Shown: piece after piece, positions 32,846 to 41,887 of the stretch
How the letters are laid out: each line of letters begins with the position of its first letter
How positions within the stretch are numbered: position 1 is the first letter of the stretch
Assembly (NCBI GenBank): GCA_038040445.1
Contig: JBBPIG010000010.1
Span: 124,001-188,000 of the forward strand
Length of the DNA: 64,000 bases
Direction: 5' to 3'
DNA from: Acidobacteriota bacterium
GTDB lineage: Bacteria > Acidobacteriota > Blastocatellia > UBA7656
Position numbers and translations under genes: made by a program
Notes under the pieces: model-generated
What the model was told of the DNA's origin: nothing
The model's input: the letters and a program-made list of their open reading frames with translations, nothing else
Databases searched by the model: none

Positions 32846-33634
32846 ATGGCTGACGAAGTTATTCTCACCGAGGTATCAGACAAAGTTGGCAGGCTGACTT
32901 TCAACCGGCCCGACAAGCTCAACGCGCTGAGCATGGACTTGATCGCCGGGTCCATAGACACTTTGAAGAGTTGGAGCGGCGACGCCGAGATAGGCTGCAT
33001 TGTAGTCACCGGCGCGGGCCGGGCGTTTTGCGCGGGCGGTGACGTTTCGACAATGGCTCAGGATGACACTGAGACTCTCGAACAAAAGATCGACCGGCTC
33101 CGGCAGATGCAAGAGCTTAGCTGGCTGCTGTACAACATGCCCAAGGTCACGATCGCCGCGGTCAACGGCTTCGCGATGGGAGCGGGGCTTGGAGTTTGTC
33201 TCGCTTGCGATCTTCGCATCGCGTCGGAGCAGGCGCGATTCGGTACTGCTTATGCGAAGGTCGGATACGGCGGCGATTTCGGAACGACGTGGCTGCTGGC
33301 TCAATACGTGGGCGGACCCAAAGCGAAGGAGTTGTTCTTTCTGGGAGACATGATCGATGCCGCAGAAGCTCATAGGCTTGGATTGGTCAATCGAGTTGTG
33401 CCCGGCGAGAGCCTGGCCTCTGAGGTAGGCGGCATCGCGTCTCGCATCGCGCGCGGGCCGCTGACAAGTTACCGGTATATGAAAGCGAACGTGAATCTGG
33501 CTCCCAGTGTAGATTTCAGGACGCTGCTCGATCGCGAAGCCGAAACTCACATGCGCTGCTCGATGACTGAAGATCACAAGGAAGGCGTTCGAGCGTTTAT
33601 GGAAAAGCGCGAGCCGAAGTTTACCGGGCGGTGA
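32846..33634 (+). CDS. Enoyl-CoA hydratase/isomerase family protein 1 (PaaG-like active site)
   Basis: A 262-residue crotonase-fold enzyme acting on acyl-CoA thioesters. The oxyanion-hole segments are GAGRAFCAGGDVSTMAQ and AAVNGFAMGAGLGVCLACDL. The hydratase glutamate that normally lies in 'LPEV' is replaced (FGTAYAKVGYGGDFGTTW has Tyr there). An aspartate (GGDFGTTW) aligns with the catalytic Asp of PaaG-type isomerases, and the glutamate in KAKELFFLG is kept. Isomerase chemistry is therefore more likely than hydration. AAAGGA precedes the ATG. A second crotonase lies 51 bases downstream, so an operon is probable. Confidence 0.85.
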   Translation: MADEVILTEVSDKVGRLTFNRPDKLNALSMDLIAGSIDTLKSWSGDAEIGCIVVTGAGRAFCAGGDVSTMAQDDTETLEQKIDRLRQMQELSWLLYNMPKVTIAAVNGFAMGAGLGVCLACDLRIASEQARFGTAYAKVGYGGDFGTTWLLAQYVGGPKAKELFFLGDMIDAAEAHRLGLVNRVVPGESLASEVGGIASRIARGPLTSYRYMKANVNLAPSVDFRTLLDREAETHMRCSMTEDHKEGVRAFMEKREPKFTGR

Positions 33635-33685
33635 CGATGATATGTCCGATTCGTCCTACGGGTCCTATTCCGGAAGGGAGTTCAC

Positions 33686-34486
33686 ATGGACTTTCGCGAG
33701 ATCATCTATTCAAAAGAGAATCGAGTCGCAACGATAACCTTGAATCGGCCCGCTAAGCTGAACGCTTACTCGGAAGTCATGGTCCACGAGATAATCTCCG
33801 CGCTCTGTGATGCCCGCGACGACGACGAAGTGCGAGCGGTCATCATCACCGGCGCGGGACGAGGCTTCTGCTCGGGAGGCGACATAAGCCGCGATTTCCA
33901 ATACCCCGCGCGCTATCGAGGGCACCGCATGGAAGCGATGCTCGAGATGCGAGAGAACATGCATCGACTGGTGATCCTTCTCCGGCGGTTCGATAAGCCG
34001 ACCATTGCCGCCGTAAACGGCGCCGCGGTCGCGGGTGGACTCACGCTCGCTCTGTGTTGCGATTTTCGCATTGCCGCTGAGAGCGCGAAGCTTGGCGATA
34101 CCAGCCTCAAGTTCGCGTTGATTCCGGATGAAGGCGGCGCGTATCTGTTTCCGAAACACCTGGGCTTGCAGAACGCGCTGAAGATGTCGCTCTTCTCTGA
34201 AGTCTATCCCGCCAACAAGGCGAGAGAGTTGGGACTGGTGACCGAGGTTGTACCCGACGCGGAATTGTTGCCGGCCGCTCGCCGATGGGCTGAAGCTCTC
34301 GCGGATGGTCCGCCCATAGCGATACGCATGGCGAAGCGAATGATGTACAAGCAACAGACCATGGATTTAGAGAACGCCCTTGAAGACGCCGCGCTTTCGG
34401 TGATGGTGACCAACTACTGCGAGGACGTGAAGGAAGGGACGGCCGCTTTTCACGAGAAGCGGAAACCGAATTTCAAAGGACGCTAA
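33686..34486 (+). CDS. Enoyl-CoA hydratase/isomerase family protein 2 (PaaG-like active site)
   Basis: A 266-residue crotonase-fold enzyme. GAGRGFCSGGDISRDFQY and AAVNGAAVAGGLTLALCCDF form the CoA and oxyanion site. At the catalytic positions it has LGDTSLKFALIPDEGGAY and ALKMSLFSE: neither of the two hydratase glutamates is present, while the Asp of IPDEGG matches PaaG. This suggests a ring- or double-bond-isomerising or hydrolytic acyl-CoA step. GGAAGGGAG precedes the ATG. With the preceding paralogue it may form a small acyl-CoA or aromatic degradation operon. The substrate cannot be read from sequence. Confidence 0.85.
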   Translation: MDFREIIYSKENRVATITLNRPAKLNAYSEVMVHEIISALCDARDDDEVRAVIITGAGRGFCSGGDISRDFQYPARYRGHRMEAMLEMRENMHRLVILLRRFDKPTIAAVNGAAVAGGLTLALCCDFRIAAESAKLGDTSLKFALIPDEGGAYLFPKHLGLQNALKMSLFSEVYPANKARELGLVTEVVPDAELLPAARRWAEALADGPPIAIRMAKRMMYKQQTMDLENALEDAALSVMVTNYCEDVKEGTAAFHEKRKPNFKGR

Positions 34487-34556
34487 TGTCTTTGCGTCCT
34501 TTGCGGCTTTGCGCGAACCTCTTCTCACGCAAAGTCGCAAAGCCGCAAAGAGACTT
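34487..34556. repeat. Phrase palindrome between the crotonase and amidase genes
   Basis: GTCTTTGCGTCCTTTGCGGC and TTTGCG are answered by CGCAAAGTCGCAAAGCCGCA and AAGAGAC. It starts directly after the TAA of the crotonase gene (34484-34486) and ends 15 bases before the amidase ribosome-binding site. Confidence 0.85.
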
Positions 34557-34583
34557 AACACGAACCCTTAGGGAGGAACGAAC

Positions 34584-36023
34584 GTGTCACTATCTAGAGA
34601 GCTGGCAGTGCTGGACGCAACTGCTCAGGCAGAATTGGTCCGCAAGAAGGAAGTGAAGCCCATCGAACTCGTCGATGCGGCCATCGAGCGAATCGAACGC
34701 GTCAATCCCACAATCAACGCGGTGGTCACGCCGATGTTTGATGAAGCGCGCGCGGCAGCGAACGGCGAACTGCCGGTCGGGCCGTTCACCGGAGTTCCGT
34801 TTCTGCTCAAAGATCTGCTGGCTGCTTACGCGGGTGTGCGAATGACTTCGGGCTCGGCGTTCTTGCGCGACTTCGTTCCCACTCACGACTCCGAGTTGGT
34901 CGCTCGCTACAAGCGCGCCGGGTTGGTCGTCGTCGGCAAAACCAACACGCCCGAATACGGAATCATGCCGACGACCGAGCCCGCGTTGTTTGGCCCGAGC
35001 CGGAATCCCTGGGACACGACGCGCGCGACCGGCGGCTCGAGCGGAGGCTCGGCTGCTGCCGTGGCGGCGGGCCTTGTTCCGTTCGCTCACGGCAACGACG
35101 GCGGCGGATCGATTCGCATTCCTGCGTCGTGCTGCGGGCTTTTTGGTCTGAAACCAACCCGAGCACGCAATCCGCTCGGTCCTGATTTCGGGGATATGTT
35201 CAGCGGCCTCGTAGCCGAGCACGCGCTCACGCGATCGGTGCGAGACAGCGCGGCGCTGCTCGACGCGACCGCCGGGCCTGACGTCGGAGATCCTTACTGG
35301 GCGCCGCCTCCCGCTCGACCGTTCCTCAAAGAAGCCGGCGCCGATCCCGGCAAGCTGCGCATTGCGTTTACGACCGCCGCGCCAAGTGGAGTAGCAATCC
35401 ATCCCGACTGCGTCAGCGCGGTCAATGACGCCGCCAGGCTGTGTAGCGATCTCGGCCACGAGGTTGTGGAGGCGTCTCCCAAGCTGGATGGCGAGCTGAT
35501 GGCTCCGATGTTCATGACTGTGTGGTCGGCCGGCTGCACGTGGACTATCGACGGTGCGGCCCACGCGTTGGGGCGGCAACCCTCGCCGGAACATTTCGAG
35601 CCGGGAACGTGGGCGCTTTATCAGATGGGGCTCAAGCAAACCGGCTCAGGATATATGATGGCTCTCAATTGGATCCAGGCAGCGTCGCGCGACGTCGCCC
35701 GTTTCATGCTCGACTACGATGTGTGGCTGACGCCGACCCTTGGAGAACCGCCGCTACCGCTTGGCAGCTTCGACTCACCGCCCGAGAACCCGATGGCAGG
35801 CATGGCCAGGGCGGTGCAGTTCGTTCCGTTCACTCCTGTATGTAATATGACTGGTCAGCCGGCGATGTCGGTGCCGCTATTCTGGAATGATCAAGGCTTG
35901 CCGGTTGGAACTCACTTCGCCGGACGCTTCGGCGATGAAGCGATGCTGTTCCGGTTGGCGGCTCAGCTTGAAACGGCGCGCGCGTGGGCGAATCGCCGTC
36001 CGCCAGTGAGCGCCGCTCAATAA
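34584..36023 (+). CDS. Amidase-signature family amidohydrolase
   Basis: A 479-residue amidase using a Ser-cisSer-Lys triad. The lysine lies in [15 protein letters not shown]. The glycine/serine core is [20 protein letters not shown], followed by [20 protein letters not shown], with the nucleophilic serine in GGSIRIPAS. The C-terminal [14 protein letters not shown] is also conserved. Length is normal for stand-alone amidases rather than GatA, and no GatB or GatC is nearby. The start is GTG at 34584, with GGGAGGAAC just upstream. It lies 16 bases before a deaminase gene on the same strand, so the two probably act on one nitrogenous substrate (inference). Confidence 0.9.
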   Translation: MSLSRELAVLDATAQAELVRKKEVKPIELVDAAIERIERVNPTINAVVTPMFDEARAAANGELPVGPFTGVPFLLKDLLAAYAGVRMTSGSAFLRDFVPTHDSELVARYKRAGLVVVGKTNTPEYGIMPTTEPALFGPSRNPWDTTRATGGSSGGSAAAVAAGLVPFAHGNDGGGSIRIPASCCGLFGLKPTRARNPLGPDFGDMFSGLVAEHALTRSVRDSAALLDATAGPDVGDPYWAPPPARPFLKEAGADPGKLRIAFTTAAPSGVAIHPDCVSAVNDAARLCSDLGHEVVEASPKLDGELMAPMFMTVWSAGCTWTIDGAAHALGRQPSPEHFEPGTWALYQMGLKQTGSGYMMALNWIQAASRDVARFMLDYDVWLTPTLGEPPLPLGSFDSPPENPMAGMARAVQFVPFTPVCNMTGQPAMSVPLFWNDQGLPVGTHFAGRFGDEAMLFRLAAQLETARAWANRRPPVSAAQ

Positions 36024-36039
36024 TTCCCAGGCAGGGGCT

Positions 36040-36495
36040 ATGACACGGACCGTTGATTATCACTCGCTGCTTCAAGTGGCGATCGAAGAGGCGCGTCAAG
36101 GACTCACTGAAGGCGGCATTCCAATCGGCGCGGCGCTCTTCGATCGCGAAGGCAATCTCCTCGGGCGAGGCCACAACCGCCGAGTTCAAGATAATGATCC
36201 ATCGGTGCATGGCGAGACCGACGCTTTTCGAAAGGCTGGCCGGCAACGCACCTACCGGGACAAGATAATGGTGACGACGCTCGCGCCTTGCTGGTATTGC
36301 AGCGGGCTGATCCGGCAATTCAACATCGGGATGGTTGTAGTCGGCGAGTCGGTCAATTTTCAGGGTGGAATCGACTGGCTTCGAGACAGCGGCGTCGAGG
36401 TCATAGACCTGGCATCACAGGAGTGCGCGGATTTGTTGGCCGGTTACATCGCCGAGCATTCAGCGGTTTGGAACGAAGACATCGGTGAATATTAG
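36040..36495 (+). CDS. Nucleoside/cytosine deaminase-family zinc enzyme
   Basis: A 151-residue member of the cytidine/deoxycytidylate deaminase fold. The zinc and proton-shuttle motif is VHGETDAF (His and Glu) with PCWYCSGLI (two Cys ligands). Overall it resembles yeast-type cytosine deaminase (SLLQVAIEEARQGLTEGGIP, IGAALFDREGNLLGRGHNRR), so cytosine or another amino-pyrimidine or amino-triazine is a plausible substrate. It follows the amidase gene by 16 bases and is the last gene of the set starting at 32846. Confidence 0.85.
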   Translation: MTRTVDYHSLLQVAIEEARQGLTEGGIPIGAALFDREGNLLGRGHNRRVQDNDPSVHGETDAFRKAGRQRTYRDKIMVTTLAPCWYCSGLIRQFNIGMVVVGESVNFQGGIDWLRDSGVEVIDLASQECADLLAGYIAEHSAVWNEDIGEY

Positions 36496-36599
36496 TTAGA
36501 TCCCATGCATCTGATATCTTATTGTCATGTAGGCCAAGCCAGATACGTCTGTTGACGTGGTTCTGAGTAGATCAAGAGAAGTTGTTCGCTAATGGAGAT

Positions 36600-37460
36600 A
36601 TGGAAATCATCCGCATACTAAACAATCGTGAAATAGCAGTAGTAATATGGCTGTCTCTTCTCTTCCTTTGGGCACTATCCATTAGTTCTGTTAGACATTC
36701 TTTTTTTGGCATTTTAAAGGCATTCTTTGTCAAAACAATTATTGTACCCCTCGCAATAATGCTACTCTACGTCCTTCTAATGGTTCTGGTTTTCAAAAGA
36801 ATAGGGTTTTGGGATACATCGGCATTGAAAGATACGATTCTTTGGACGGTAGGTGCCTTTGCAACGTTCTTAGGTTTGAATAAAGTCGTTGGAGATGAGA
36901 GTTTTTTTAGAAACGCTATTTTGGATAACCTCAAATTGGTTTTGATACTTGAGTTTATTGTCAATCTGTATTCTTTCAACCTCGTCCTTGAATTAGTATT
37001 AGTGCCGATTGTCACTTTCATTGTACTGCTGAACTTGGTTGCAAAATCGAAACCAGAATACAAGAACGTAAGGATTGTCCTCGATTATGCTTTAGGCCTT
37101 TTCGGCCTTGTGCTTATTGTTTTCACATTCCGAGAGCTCTCTGTTGATTTGCAAAACTTTGCTACCCTTGATAAGACGCTAAGGGATTTTTTATTACCAG
37201 CACTCTTTACGATTGTCTTCCTGCCCTATGTCTATTTGATGGCGTTATACATGCAGTATGAAAGACTCTTTCTTCGAATAGATTTTGCTAATGCAAATGC
37301 AGGGCTTGCGAGATATGCGAAACGGAAGATTCTTCAGGCCTGCCATCTTAATTTGTCAAAAGTGAACAAATGCTCGAAAAATGTAGGACTGCCGAAACTA
37401 AACGGTAAGGATGATGTACTAGCCTTAATAAGAACGGCACTAAATCCAACAGGCGCTTAA
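36600..37460 (+). CDS. AT-rich multi-pass membrane protein of unknown function (probably acquired)
   Basis: A 286-residue protein with about six hydrophobic helices in the first 215 residues (AVVIWLSLLFLWALSISSVR, IVPLAIMLLYVLLMVLVF, DNLKLVLILEFIVNLYSFNL, LPALFTIVFLPYVYLMALYM) and a soluble basic C-terminal tail of about 70 residues. I chose the ATG at 36600 with GGAG just upstream; a TTG at 36582 is in frame. The gene is much richer in A and T than its neighbours (runs such as TTTTTTTGGC and third-position A/T), which suggests recent transfer. I do not recognise a characterised family. Confidence 0.6.
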   Translation: MEIIRILNNREIAVVIWLSLLFLWALSISSVRHSFFGILKAFFVKTIIVPLAIMLLYVLLMVLVFKRIGFWDTSALKDTILWTVGAFATFLGLNKVVGDESFFRNAILDNLKLVLILEFIVNLYSFNLVLELVLVPIVTFIVLLNLVAKSKPEYKNVRIVLDYALGLFGLVLIVFTFRELSVDLQNFATLDKTLRDFLLPALFTIVFLPYVYLMALYMQYERLFLRIDFANANAGLARYAKRKILQACHLNLSKVNKCSKNVGLPKLNGKDDVLALIRTALNPTGA

Positions 37461-37679
37461 CTGTTCAATACAACAGACGCGCCTCTCCACCGAAACAGCC
37501 GAGGTGAATAAGATTCAGGAGTACACCCATCGAAGGCGAGAATCATGCAAGTTGGGTCGGACGGAGAGGACCCGAAGGCGGGCTGGAGACTTTCTACCCG
37601 TCTGATTGAACGAGATCTGTCACCGAAGTAGAAATAAAACTGGGCCGCCAAGAACAGCTTCGCCTAGCCGCTATAAGAC

Positions 37680-38360
37680 TTAGCTCAAGTGCTGCGAAAA
37701 GAACTTCGGCACTCGCCGCCACGCGTCCTTAGCTGCTTCTTCATTGTAGACTTCCGGCCGCGTATCGTTAAAAAACCCGTGATCGGCATCCGGGTAGATA
37801 TGAATTTCGGCTGATTTGCCGAGCGCTTTTAACTGACGCTCCAATTCGCGCACCGATTCCGGCGTTACGAAGCCATCGCGCCCCGCGTAGAGTCCGAGCA
37901 CTGGCGCTTGAAGGTTCGCCAGGTCCGGCTTTACGTTCGGGTGTCCGCCATAGAAAATCACGCACGCCCCAACTTGCGAATTCTTGGTAGCCGCGTAAAG
38001 AGACAGCGCTCCGCCCATGCAGAAACCGACGGTGCCGACTTTATTGCCAGTAGTGGCGCCGCGATTGAGTAAGAACTGAGCAGCGCCCCGCAGGTCTTTT
38101 TCGGCTTCATCGATGCGCAGGGCCATCATCAGCTTGCCCGCTTCGTCTGGCGAGGTGGCCGACTTGCCGTGATAGAGATCTGGCGCTAGCGCCACGAAGC
38201 CTTCGGCTGCGAAGCGATCGCACACGTCTTTGATATGTGGAACCAGGCCCCACCATTCTTGAATCACGATCACCCCCGGTCCTTTGCCCGACTCAGGCGC
38301 CGCCAGATAGCCGCTGGCAGTTCCTCCGTTGCTCGAGAACTCAACCATTTGTCCTGCCAT
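37680..38360 (-). CDS. Dienelactone hydrolase-family protein
   Basis: A 226-residue alpha/beta hydrolase. It opens SNGGTASGYLAAPESGKGPG, with IVIQEWWGLVPHIKDVCDRF as the conserved Glu-containing strand. The nucleophile elbow is GFCMGGAL with Cys, as in dienelactone hydrolase. The acid is Asp in YAGRDGFVTPE, and the histidine lies in YPDADHGFFND. Family members open lactone rings in aromatic degradation, but many have other esterase roles. GGGAGG precedes the ATG by about four bases. It is transcribed as a single gene or with ubiX upstream, about 100 bases apart. Confidence 0.92.
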   Translation of the reverse strand: MAGQMVEFSSNGGTASGYLAAPESGKGPGVIVIQEWWGLVPHIKDVCDRFAAEGFVALAPDLYHGKSATSPDEAGKLMMALRIDEAEKDLRGAAQFLLNRGATTGNKVGTVGFCMGGALSLYAATKNSQVGACVIFYGGHPNVKPDLANLQAPVLGLYAGRDGFVTPESVRELERQLKALGKSAEIHIYPDADHGFFNDTRPEVYNEEAAKDAWRRVPKFFSQHLS

Positions 38361-38459
38361 AAGACCTCCCTTGATTGTATGTTAAGGAGCAGCCGAGTTT
38401 AGTTCACCACGTCTAGCTGTTCAACTCGCCCGCACGCAACATAGACTTCAGCTGCTCCT

Positions 38460-39062
38460 TCACTCTTCAAACCGTCCCCCGGTTATCATGACTCCATCCC
38501 ACCGGTTCGCTGCATCGAGATGAATCTCGAACTGATCCAGAATTCGCACAACGATGTGATTGATGATGTCGTCAATCGTGCGAGGGTGATTGTAAAAAGC
38601 AGGCACTGGCGGGATTATGACTACGCCCATCCGCGAGAGTTTCAGCATGTTCTCCAGGTGAATGTCATTGATCGGCGTTTCGCGCACTACAAGCACGAGC
38701 CTGCGGCGCTCTTTGAGGATCACGTCCGCGGCGCGATGAAGCAGGTTGTCACCGTGCCCGTGCGCGATCGCCGCAAGCGTCCTCATGCTGCATGGGGCTA
38801 CAACCATACCTTTGGTCAGAAACGACCCGCTCGAAATTGCCGCGCCCTGATCGCCGCCGGGATAGTAGCAACTCGCCATCTGTTGCACTTCTTCCACGGT
38901 GTAGGGAGTCTCGTGTAGGAGTGTGCGGATCCCCCACTTGCTCATCACCAGATGCGTCTCAATGCCTGAACCCTGAAGCATCTGCAGAAGCCTCACTCCA
39001 AAAATCGTGCCGGTCGCTCCGCTGATGCCAACAACAAGTTTCTCGCCTGTATTCTCGATCAT
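38460..39062 (-). CDS. ubiX: UbiX-family flavin prenyltransferase
   Basis: Makes prenylated FMN, the cofactor of UbiD-type decarboxylases. Hallmarks are VVGISGATGTIFGVRLLQML, ISSGSFLTKGMVVAPCSMRT, LAAIAHGHGDNLLHRAADVI and LKERRRLVLVVRETP, and IIPPVPAFYNHPRTIDDIIN. Length is normal (200 residues). The ATG at 39062 is about eight bases after GAGGG. No ubiD lies in the window, so the partner decarboxylase must be elsewhere. Confidence 0.93.
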   Translation of the reverse strand: MIENTGEKLVVGISGATGTIFGVRLLQMLQGSGIETHLVMSKWGIRTLLHETPYTVEEVQQMASCYYPGGDQGAAISSGSFLTKGMVVAPCSMRTLAAIAHGHGDNLLHRAADVILKERRRLVLVVRETPINDIHLENMLKLSRMGVVIIPPVPAFYNHPRTIDDIINHIVVRILDQFEIHLDAANRWDGVMITGGRFEE

Positions 39063-39497
39063 TTAGAAAGACCCTCGGTTTCAGTCACTTCTTTCAGAAG
39101 CTCCCTCACTGCGGTTCGCCATCGCCTCATACCGGCTCGCGTGTTGCACGTATCGGCGTCGCCGCGGTCGTCCTGATCTTTAATAGTATTCCCAAAGCCG
39201 CCAGGGTAGAAAGCTTTCCATCGCGGGTCACGAGCACTTTCCGGCAAAGACTCTTTTTCGGTTCGCGCTGCTTCCAAGATGTTCAGTTGTCCAAGCAGCG
39301 TTCAAGTAGTTGGCGCGATATATCTCAACGGGCGTCGGGTGGGTCATACGAGGCAAACCTGAAACAGCTTGGAGAGGAGACAAGATGTTACTTCCGAAGA
39401 TATATTGTACGCGCGCCAAGCTCAACGGTTGCTGAGAGGAGAACAGACTAACGGTCTGATAGAAGGGGCCCACATAGGATTGTGACAGGAGGAACTC
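39063..39497. other. Spacer with possible decayed short ORFs on the minus strand
   Basis: On the minus strand a frame starting MTHPTPVEIYRANYLNAAWT (from about 39346) stops near 39228. A second frame (39059-39277) ends in a TGA that overlaps the ubiX ATG and contains ARDPRWKAFYPGGFGNTIKD. Joined by one frameshift they would make a small protein upstream of ubiX. I recognise neither half and would not call a gene. Confidence 0.3.
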
Positions 39498-40518
39498 ATG
39501 TCGAAGATGCGCGTCGTGCAGGTTAGTCAACCGAATGGTGCCTTTGAACTTGTCGAACGAGAAATTCCGGAGCCTGCTGCCGGGTGGGTACGCATCAAGG
39601 TCGAGGCGTGTGGCATCTGCCATAGCGATTCGCTGACCAAGGAGGGTATCCTCCCGGGTATTCAGTACCCGCGAGTTCCGGGACATGAAGTCGCCGGAAT
39701 TGTTGATGAGGTCGGCGCCGGCGTCGTCGGCTGCATCGTGGGCCAGCGGGTGGGAGTCGGTTGGCACGGAGGATATTGCGGGCACTGCGAGCCCTGCCCG
39801 CCGCAGTGATTTTTTGCCTGCCAGTGGGGCCAGATGACCGGCATAACTTACGATGGAGGCTACGCCGACTACATGGTCGCGCACTCAAGCGCGCTGGCGC
39901 TACTCCCCGAAGAGCTTTCCGCCGTAGAGGCGGGGCCGCTCGTGTGCGCGGGGGTCACCACGTTCAACTCTCTTCGCAACAGCGGTGCCCGACCCAATGA
40001 TGTTGTCGCCGTCCTGGGCCTGGGTGGTCCCGGTCATCTGGGTGTTCAGTTCGCCGCGAAGATGGGTTTCAGGACCATCGCCATCGCGCGAGGTAGCGAC
40101 AAGGAGCCGTTGGCCAGGCAACTCGGCGCGCACCATTACATTGATAGTCAGGCGCAGGATGTGGCGGCGGAACTCGTCAAGATGGGTGGCTGCCAAGGTC
40201 ATCCTCGCAACCGTGACGAACGCCGAAGCGATGAGCGCGGCGTTGGGTGGTCTAGGCATCAACGGCAAGTTGCTTGTCCTCGGCGCTCCTCATGAGCCGC
40301 TTGAAGTGCCGGCGGGTCCGCTCCTTGGAGGTCGCCGGTCGGTCGCAGGCTGGTACTCCGGTACGTCCATTGACTCGCAGGACACGCTTTCCTTCAGTAC
40401 GCTAACCGGTGTGCGGGCGATGACCGAAGTCTATCCGCTGGAGCGCGCAGCCGAAGCCTACGAGCGCATGATGAGCGGCAAGGCACGGTTTAGAGTCGTC
40501 CTCACAACCGGGCAGTAG
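39498..40518 (+). pseudogene. Broken zinc-dependent alcohol dehydrogenase (MDR family)
   Basis: Three collinear pieces of one enzyme of about 340 residues. Piece 1 (39498-39809) has GICHSDSLTKEG, GHEVAGIVDEVGAGV and CGHCEPC, then an in-frame TGA. Two small compensating indels explain the damage: an extra C after TGC and one T missing from the T-run near 39811. Piece 2 resumes in the same frame (CQWGQMTGITYDGGYADYMV, VLGLGGPGHLGVQFAAKMGF). Near 40192 an extra T shifts the rest into another frame (AKVILATVTNAEAMSAALGG to RFRVVLTTGQ, stop at 40518). The start has a good AGGAGGA ribosome-binding site. It is either a recent pseudogene or a stretch with base-calling indels. Confidence 0.85.
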
Positions 40519-40539
40519 CAGGGTGCGGTGCGGCCTGAC

Positions 40540-40649
40540 TCTTGATTTTCGATTTTTGATTCTGGATTTTGGACCCCTCTTGATTTTGGATTCTGGACTT
40601 TTCAATTCTCCATTGCCCAAATCCAAAATCCAAAATAATCCAAGATCAA
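40540..40649. repeat. Phrase palindrome (GATTTTGGATT type)
   Basis: CTTGATTTTCGATTTTTGAT, TCTGGATTTTGGACC and CTTGATTTTGGATTCTGGAC are followed by CCAAATCCAAAATCCAAAAT and AATCCAAGATCAAG, their reverse complement. It lies between the broken dehydrogenase and the zinc-finger gene. Confidence 0.85.
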
Positions 40650-40702
40650 GTTAGCGGTCGCGTTCGTCCATAGAGTGCTCCACGAATGAAAGGGAGGTAA
40701 TC

Positions 40703-40969
40703 ATGTCAGACGCAACGTGTTCTCATATCGACGCTATTACAGCCGTCAAACGTCCGAAAACCAGGGAGTGCGAGGAGTGCGCAAAGACCGGCGCACGATG
40801 GGTCCATCTGCGGACGTGTCAGGAGTGCGGTACGACGCTGTGTTGCGACAGCTCACCGAACCGCCACGCCAGCGCCCATGCGCGAGCGAGTGGGCACCCG
40901 GTGATTGCCTCGGCGGAGCCGGGAGAGAATTGGTTGTACTGCTATCCGGATGACGCTTTCGCGGACTGA
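40703..40969 (+). CDS. UBP-type zinc-finger protein
   Basis: An 88-residue protein that is essentially one ZnF-UBP domain. Likely zinc ligands lie in CSHIDAITAVKRPKTRECEE, CAKTGARWVHLRTCQECGTT and LCCDSSPNRHASAHARASGH. In eukaryotes the domain binds the ubiquitin C-terminus; in bacteria single-domain versions are common and uncharacterised. GGGAGG lies five bases before the ATG. The gene is intact although both neighbours are broken. Confidence 0.85.
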   Translation: MSDATCSHIDAITAVKRPKTRECEECAKTGARWVHLRTCQECGTTLCCDSSPNRHASAHARASGHPVIASAEPGENWLYCYPDDAFAD

Positions 40970-41040
40970 TCTTCCTGCGATTCTCAGCTTGTGTAGATCC
41001 ACCTCCGCGCTCAGGCCTTTCTCCTGGAGACTGGCTCTCG

Positions 41041-41476
41041 ATGAATTCATTTAGCGCCGAATCGTTCGCCGCCGCGCTCGCAATCATAGGCGTCGTGATC
41101 ATCGTATCCGCGCTGCTATCCGGTTTGATTGATCGAAGCGGACTACCGCAGGTCGCTGTGTTTCTCGCGCTAGGCGCGGCGCTCGGACCGTTCGGTCTGC
41201 GTCTGCTGAACATCTCGCTGGACTCCGCGACATTGCGCGCAGTCGCGATCTTGAGTCTCGCGCTTGTCCTTTTTTACGGATGCTGTTTCGCTAAACATCG
41301 CTGAGGTTCGACGCCGCGCAACGCTCGCGCTCCGGTTACTGGGGCCGGGAACCCTGCTCACCGCCGCCCTCATTGCGCTCGCCGGATGGTGGGTGTTGGG
41401 ACTTTCGGCGGCGGCGTGGCAGGAAGCCGGACTGCCCGTTGAGTCGAGAGCCAACACGCCAGCGGAGGAAACTTGA
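41041..41476 (+). pseudogene. Truncated and frameshifted cation:proton antiporter
   Basis: Residues 1-77 (SALLSGLIDRSGLPQVAVFL, ALGAALGPFGLRLLNISL) match the first helices of a CPA-type antiporter. A one-base expansion of a T-run near 41270 moves the sequence to another frame, which continues LFTDAVSLNIAEVRRRATLA and LRLLGPGTLLTAALIALAGW up to LSAAAWQ. After that family similarity stops and the frame closes at 41476. More than two thirds of the transporter is missing, so this is a real deletion and not only a sequencing indel. Confidence 0.75.
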
Positions 41477-41805
41477 TCATCAACTCGACGACGCCCGAGA
41501 TTAGGTGGGCTCAGGTCTGTTATTCAGCGTCTTCAGAGTACTGGCTTGAGGCCAGTTTAATGTTTAGTGGAATCTTCCTCTACATCAAGACGTGCAAACT
41601 ATTAGGGGGACGCCGATACAGCATGATTGTCTTCGGCTTCGCCATGCTTCTGATCCAGGGATGGGTCTTCTTTGGCCCGCCGCCGGCTTCTGACAAAGCG
41701 GCCGCTGTAAGCGCGCTACTCTCGTATGCCGCGTTTGGTGGTGTCGCGTACTGGCTTGAGAGGAGTGGCGGTTCGGCTAAGCAGAATCATCTGCCGCGCG
41801 AATAG
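41473..41805 (+). pseudogene. C-terminal fragment of a membrane protein
   Basis: The 110-codon frame overlaps the end of the antiporter remnant and has only a TTG start. EYWLEASLMFSGIFLYIKTC, the loop GGRRYSMIVFGFAMLLIQGW and VFFGPPPASDKAAAV resemble the last three helices of larger bacterial membrane proteins with the same 'N.FGPPP' loop. The N-terminal part is absent. The join at about 41440-41475 probably marks a deletion that fused two genes. Confidence 0.5.
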
Positions 41806-41826
41806 GTGTCAAGATTGGCACAAGCG

Positions 41827-41853
41827 AAAAAAGCGACCGGCTAATGGCCGCTC
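41827..41853 (-). terminator. Rho-independent terminator of the tRNA gene
   Basis: Read on the minus strand, AGCGGCC and GGTCGCT pair around ATTAGCC with one G-U pair, followed by TTTTTTCGC. It lies about 35 bases beyond the tRNA 3' end. Confidence 0.65.
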
Positions 41854-41887
41854 TTGGATCTGCTGTTTGAATGAAAAGGGTAGAATT

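Noticed and set aside
39059-39277. 72-codon ORF whose TGA overlaps the ubiX ATG
   Set aside because: No recognisable product and no ribosome-binding site; ubiX has its own GAGGG. Kept only as a possible decayed remnant.
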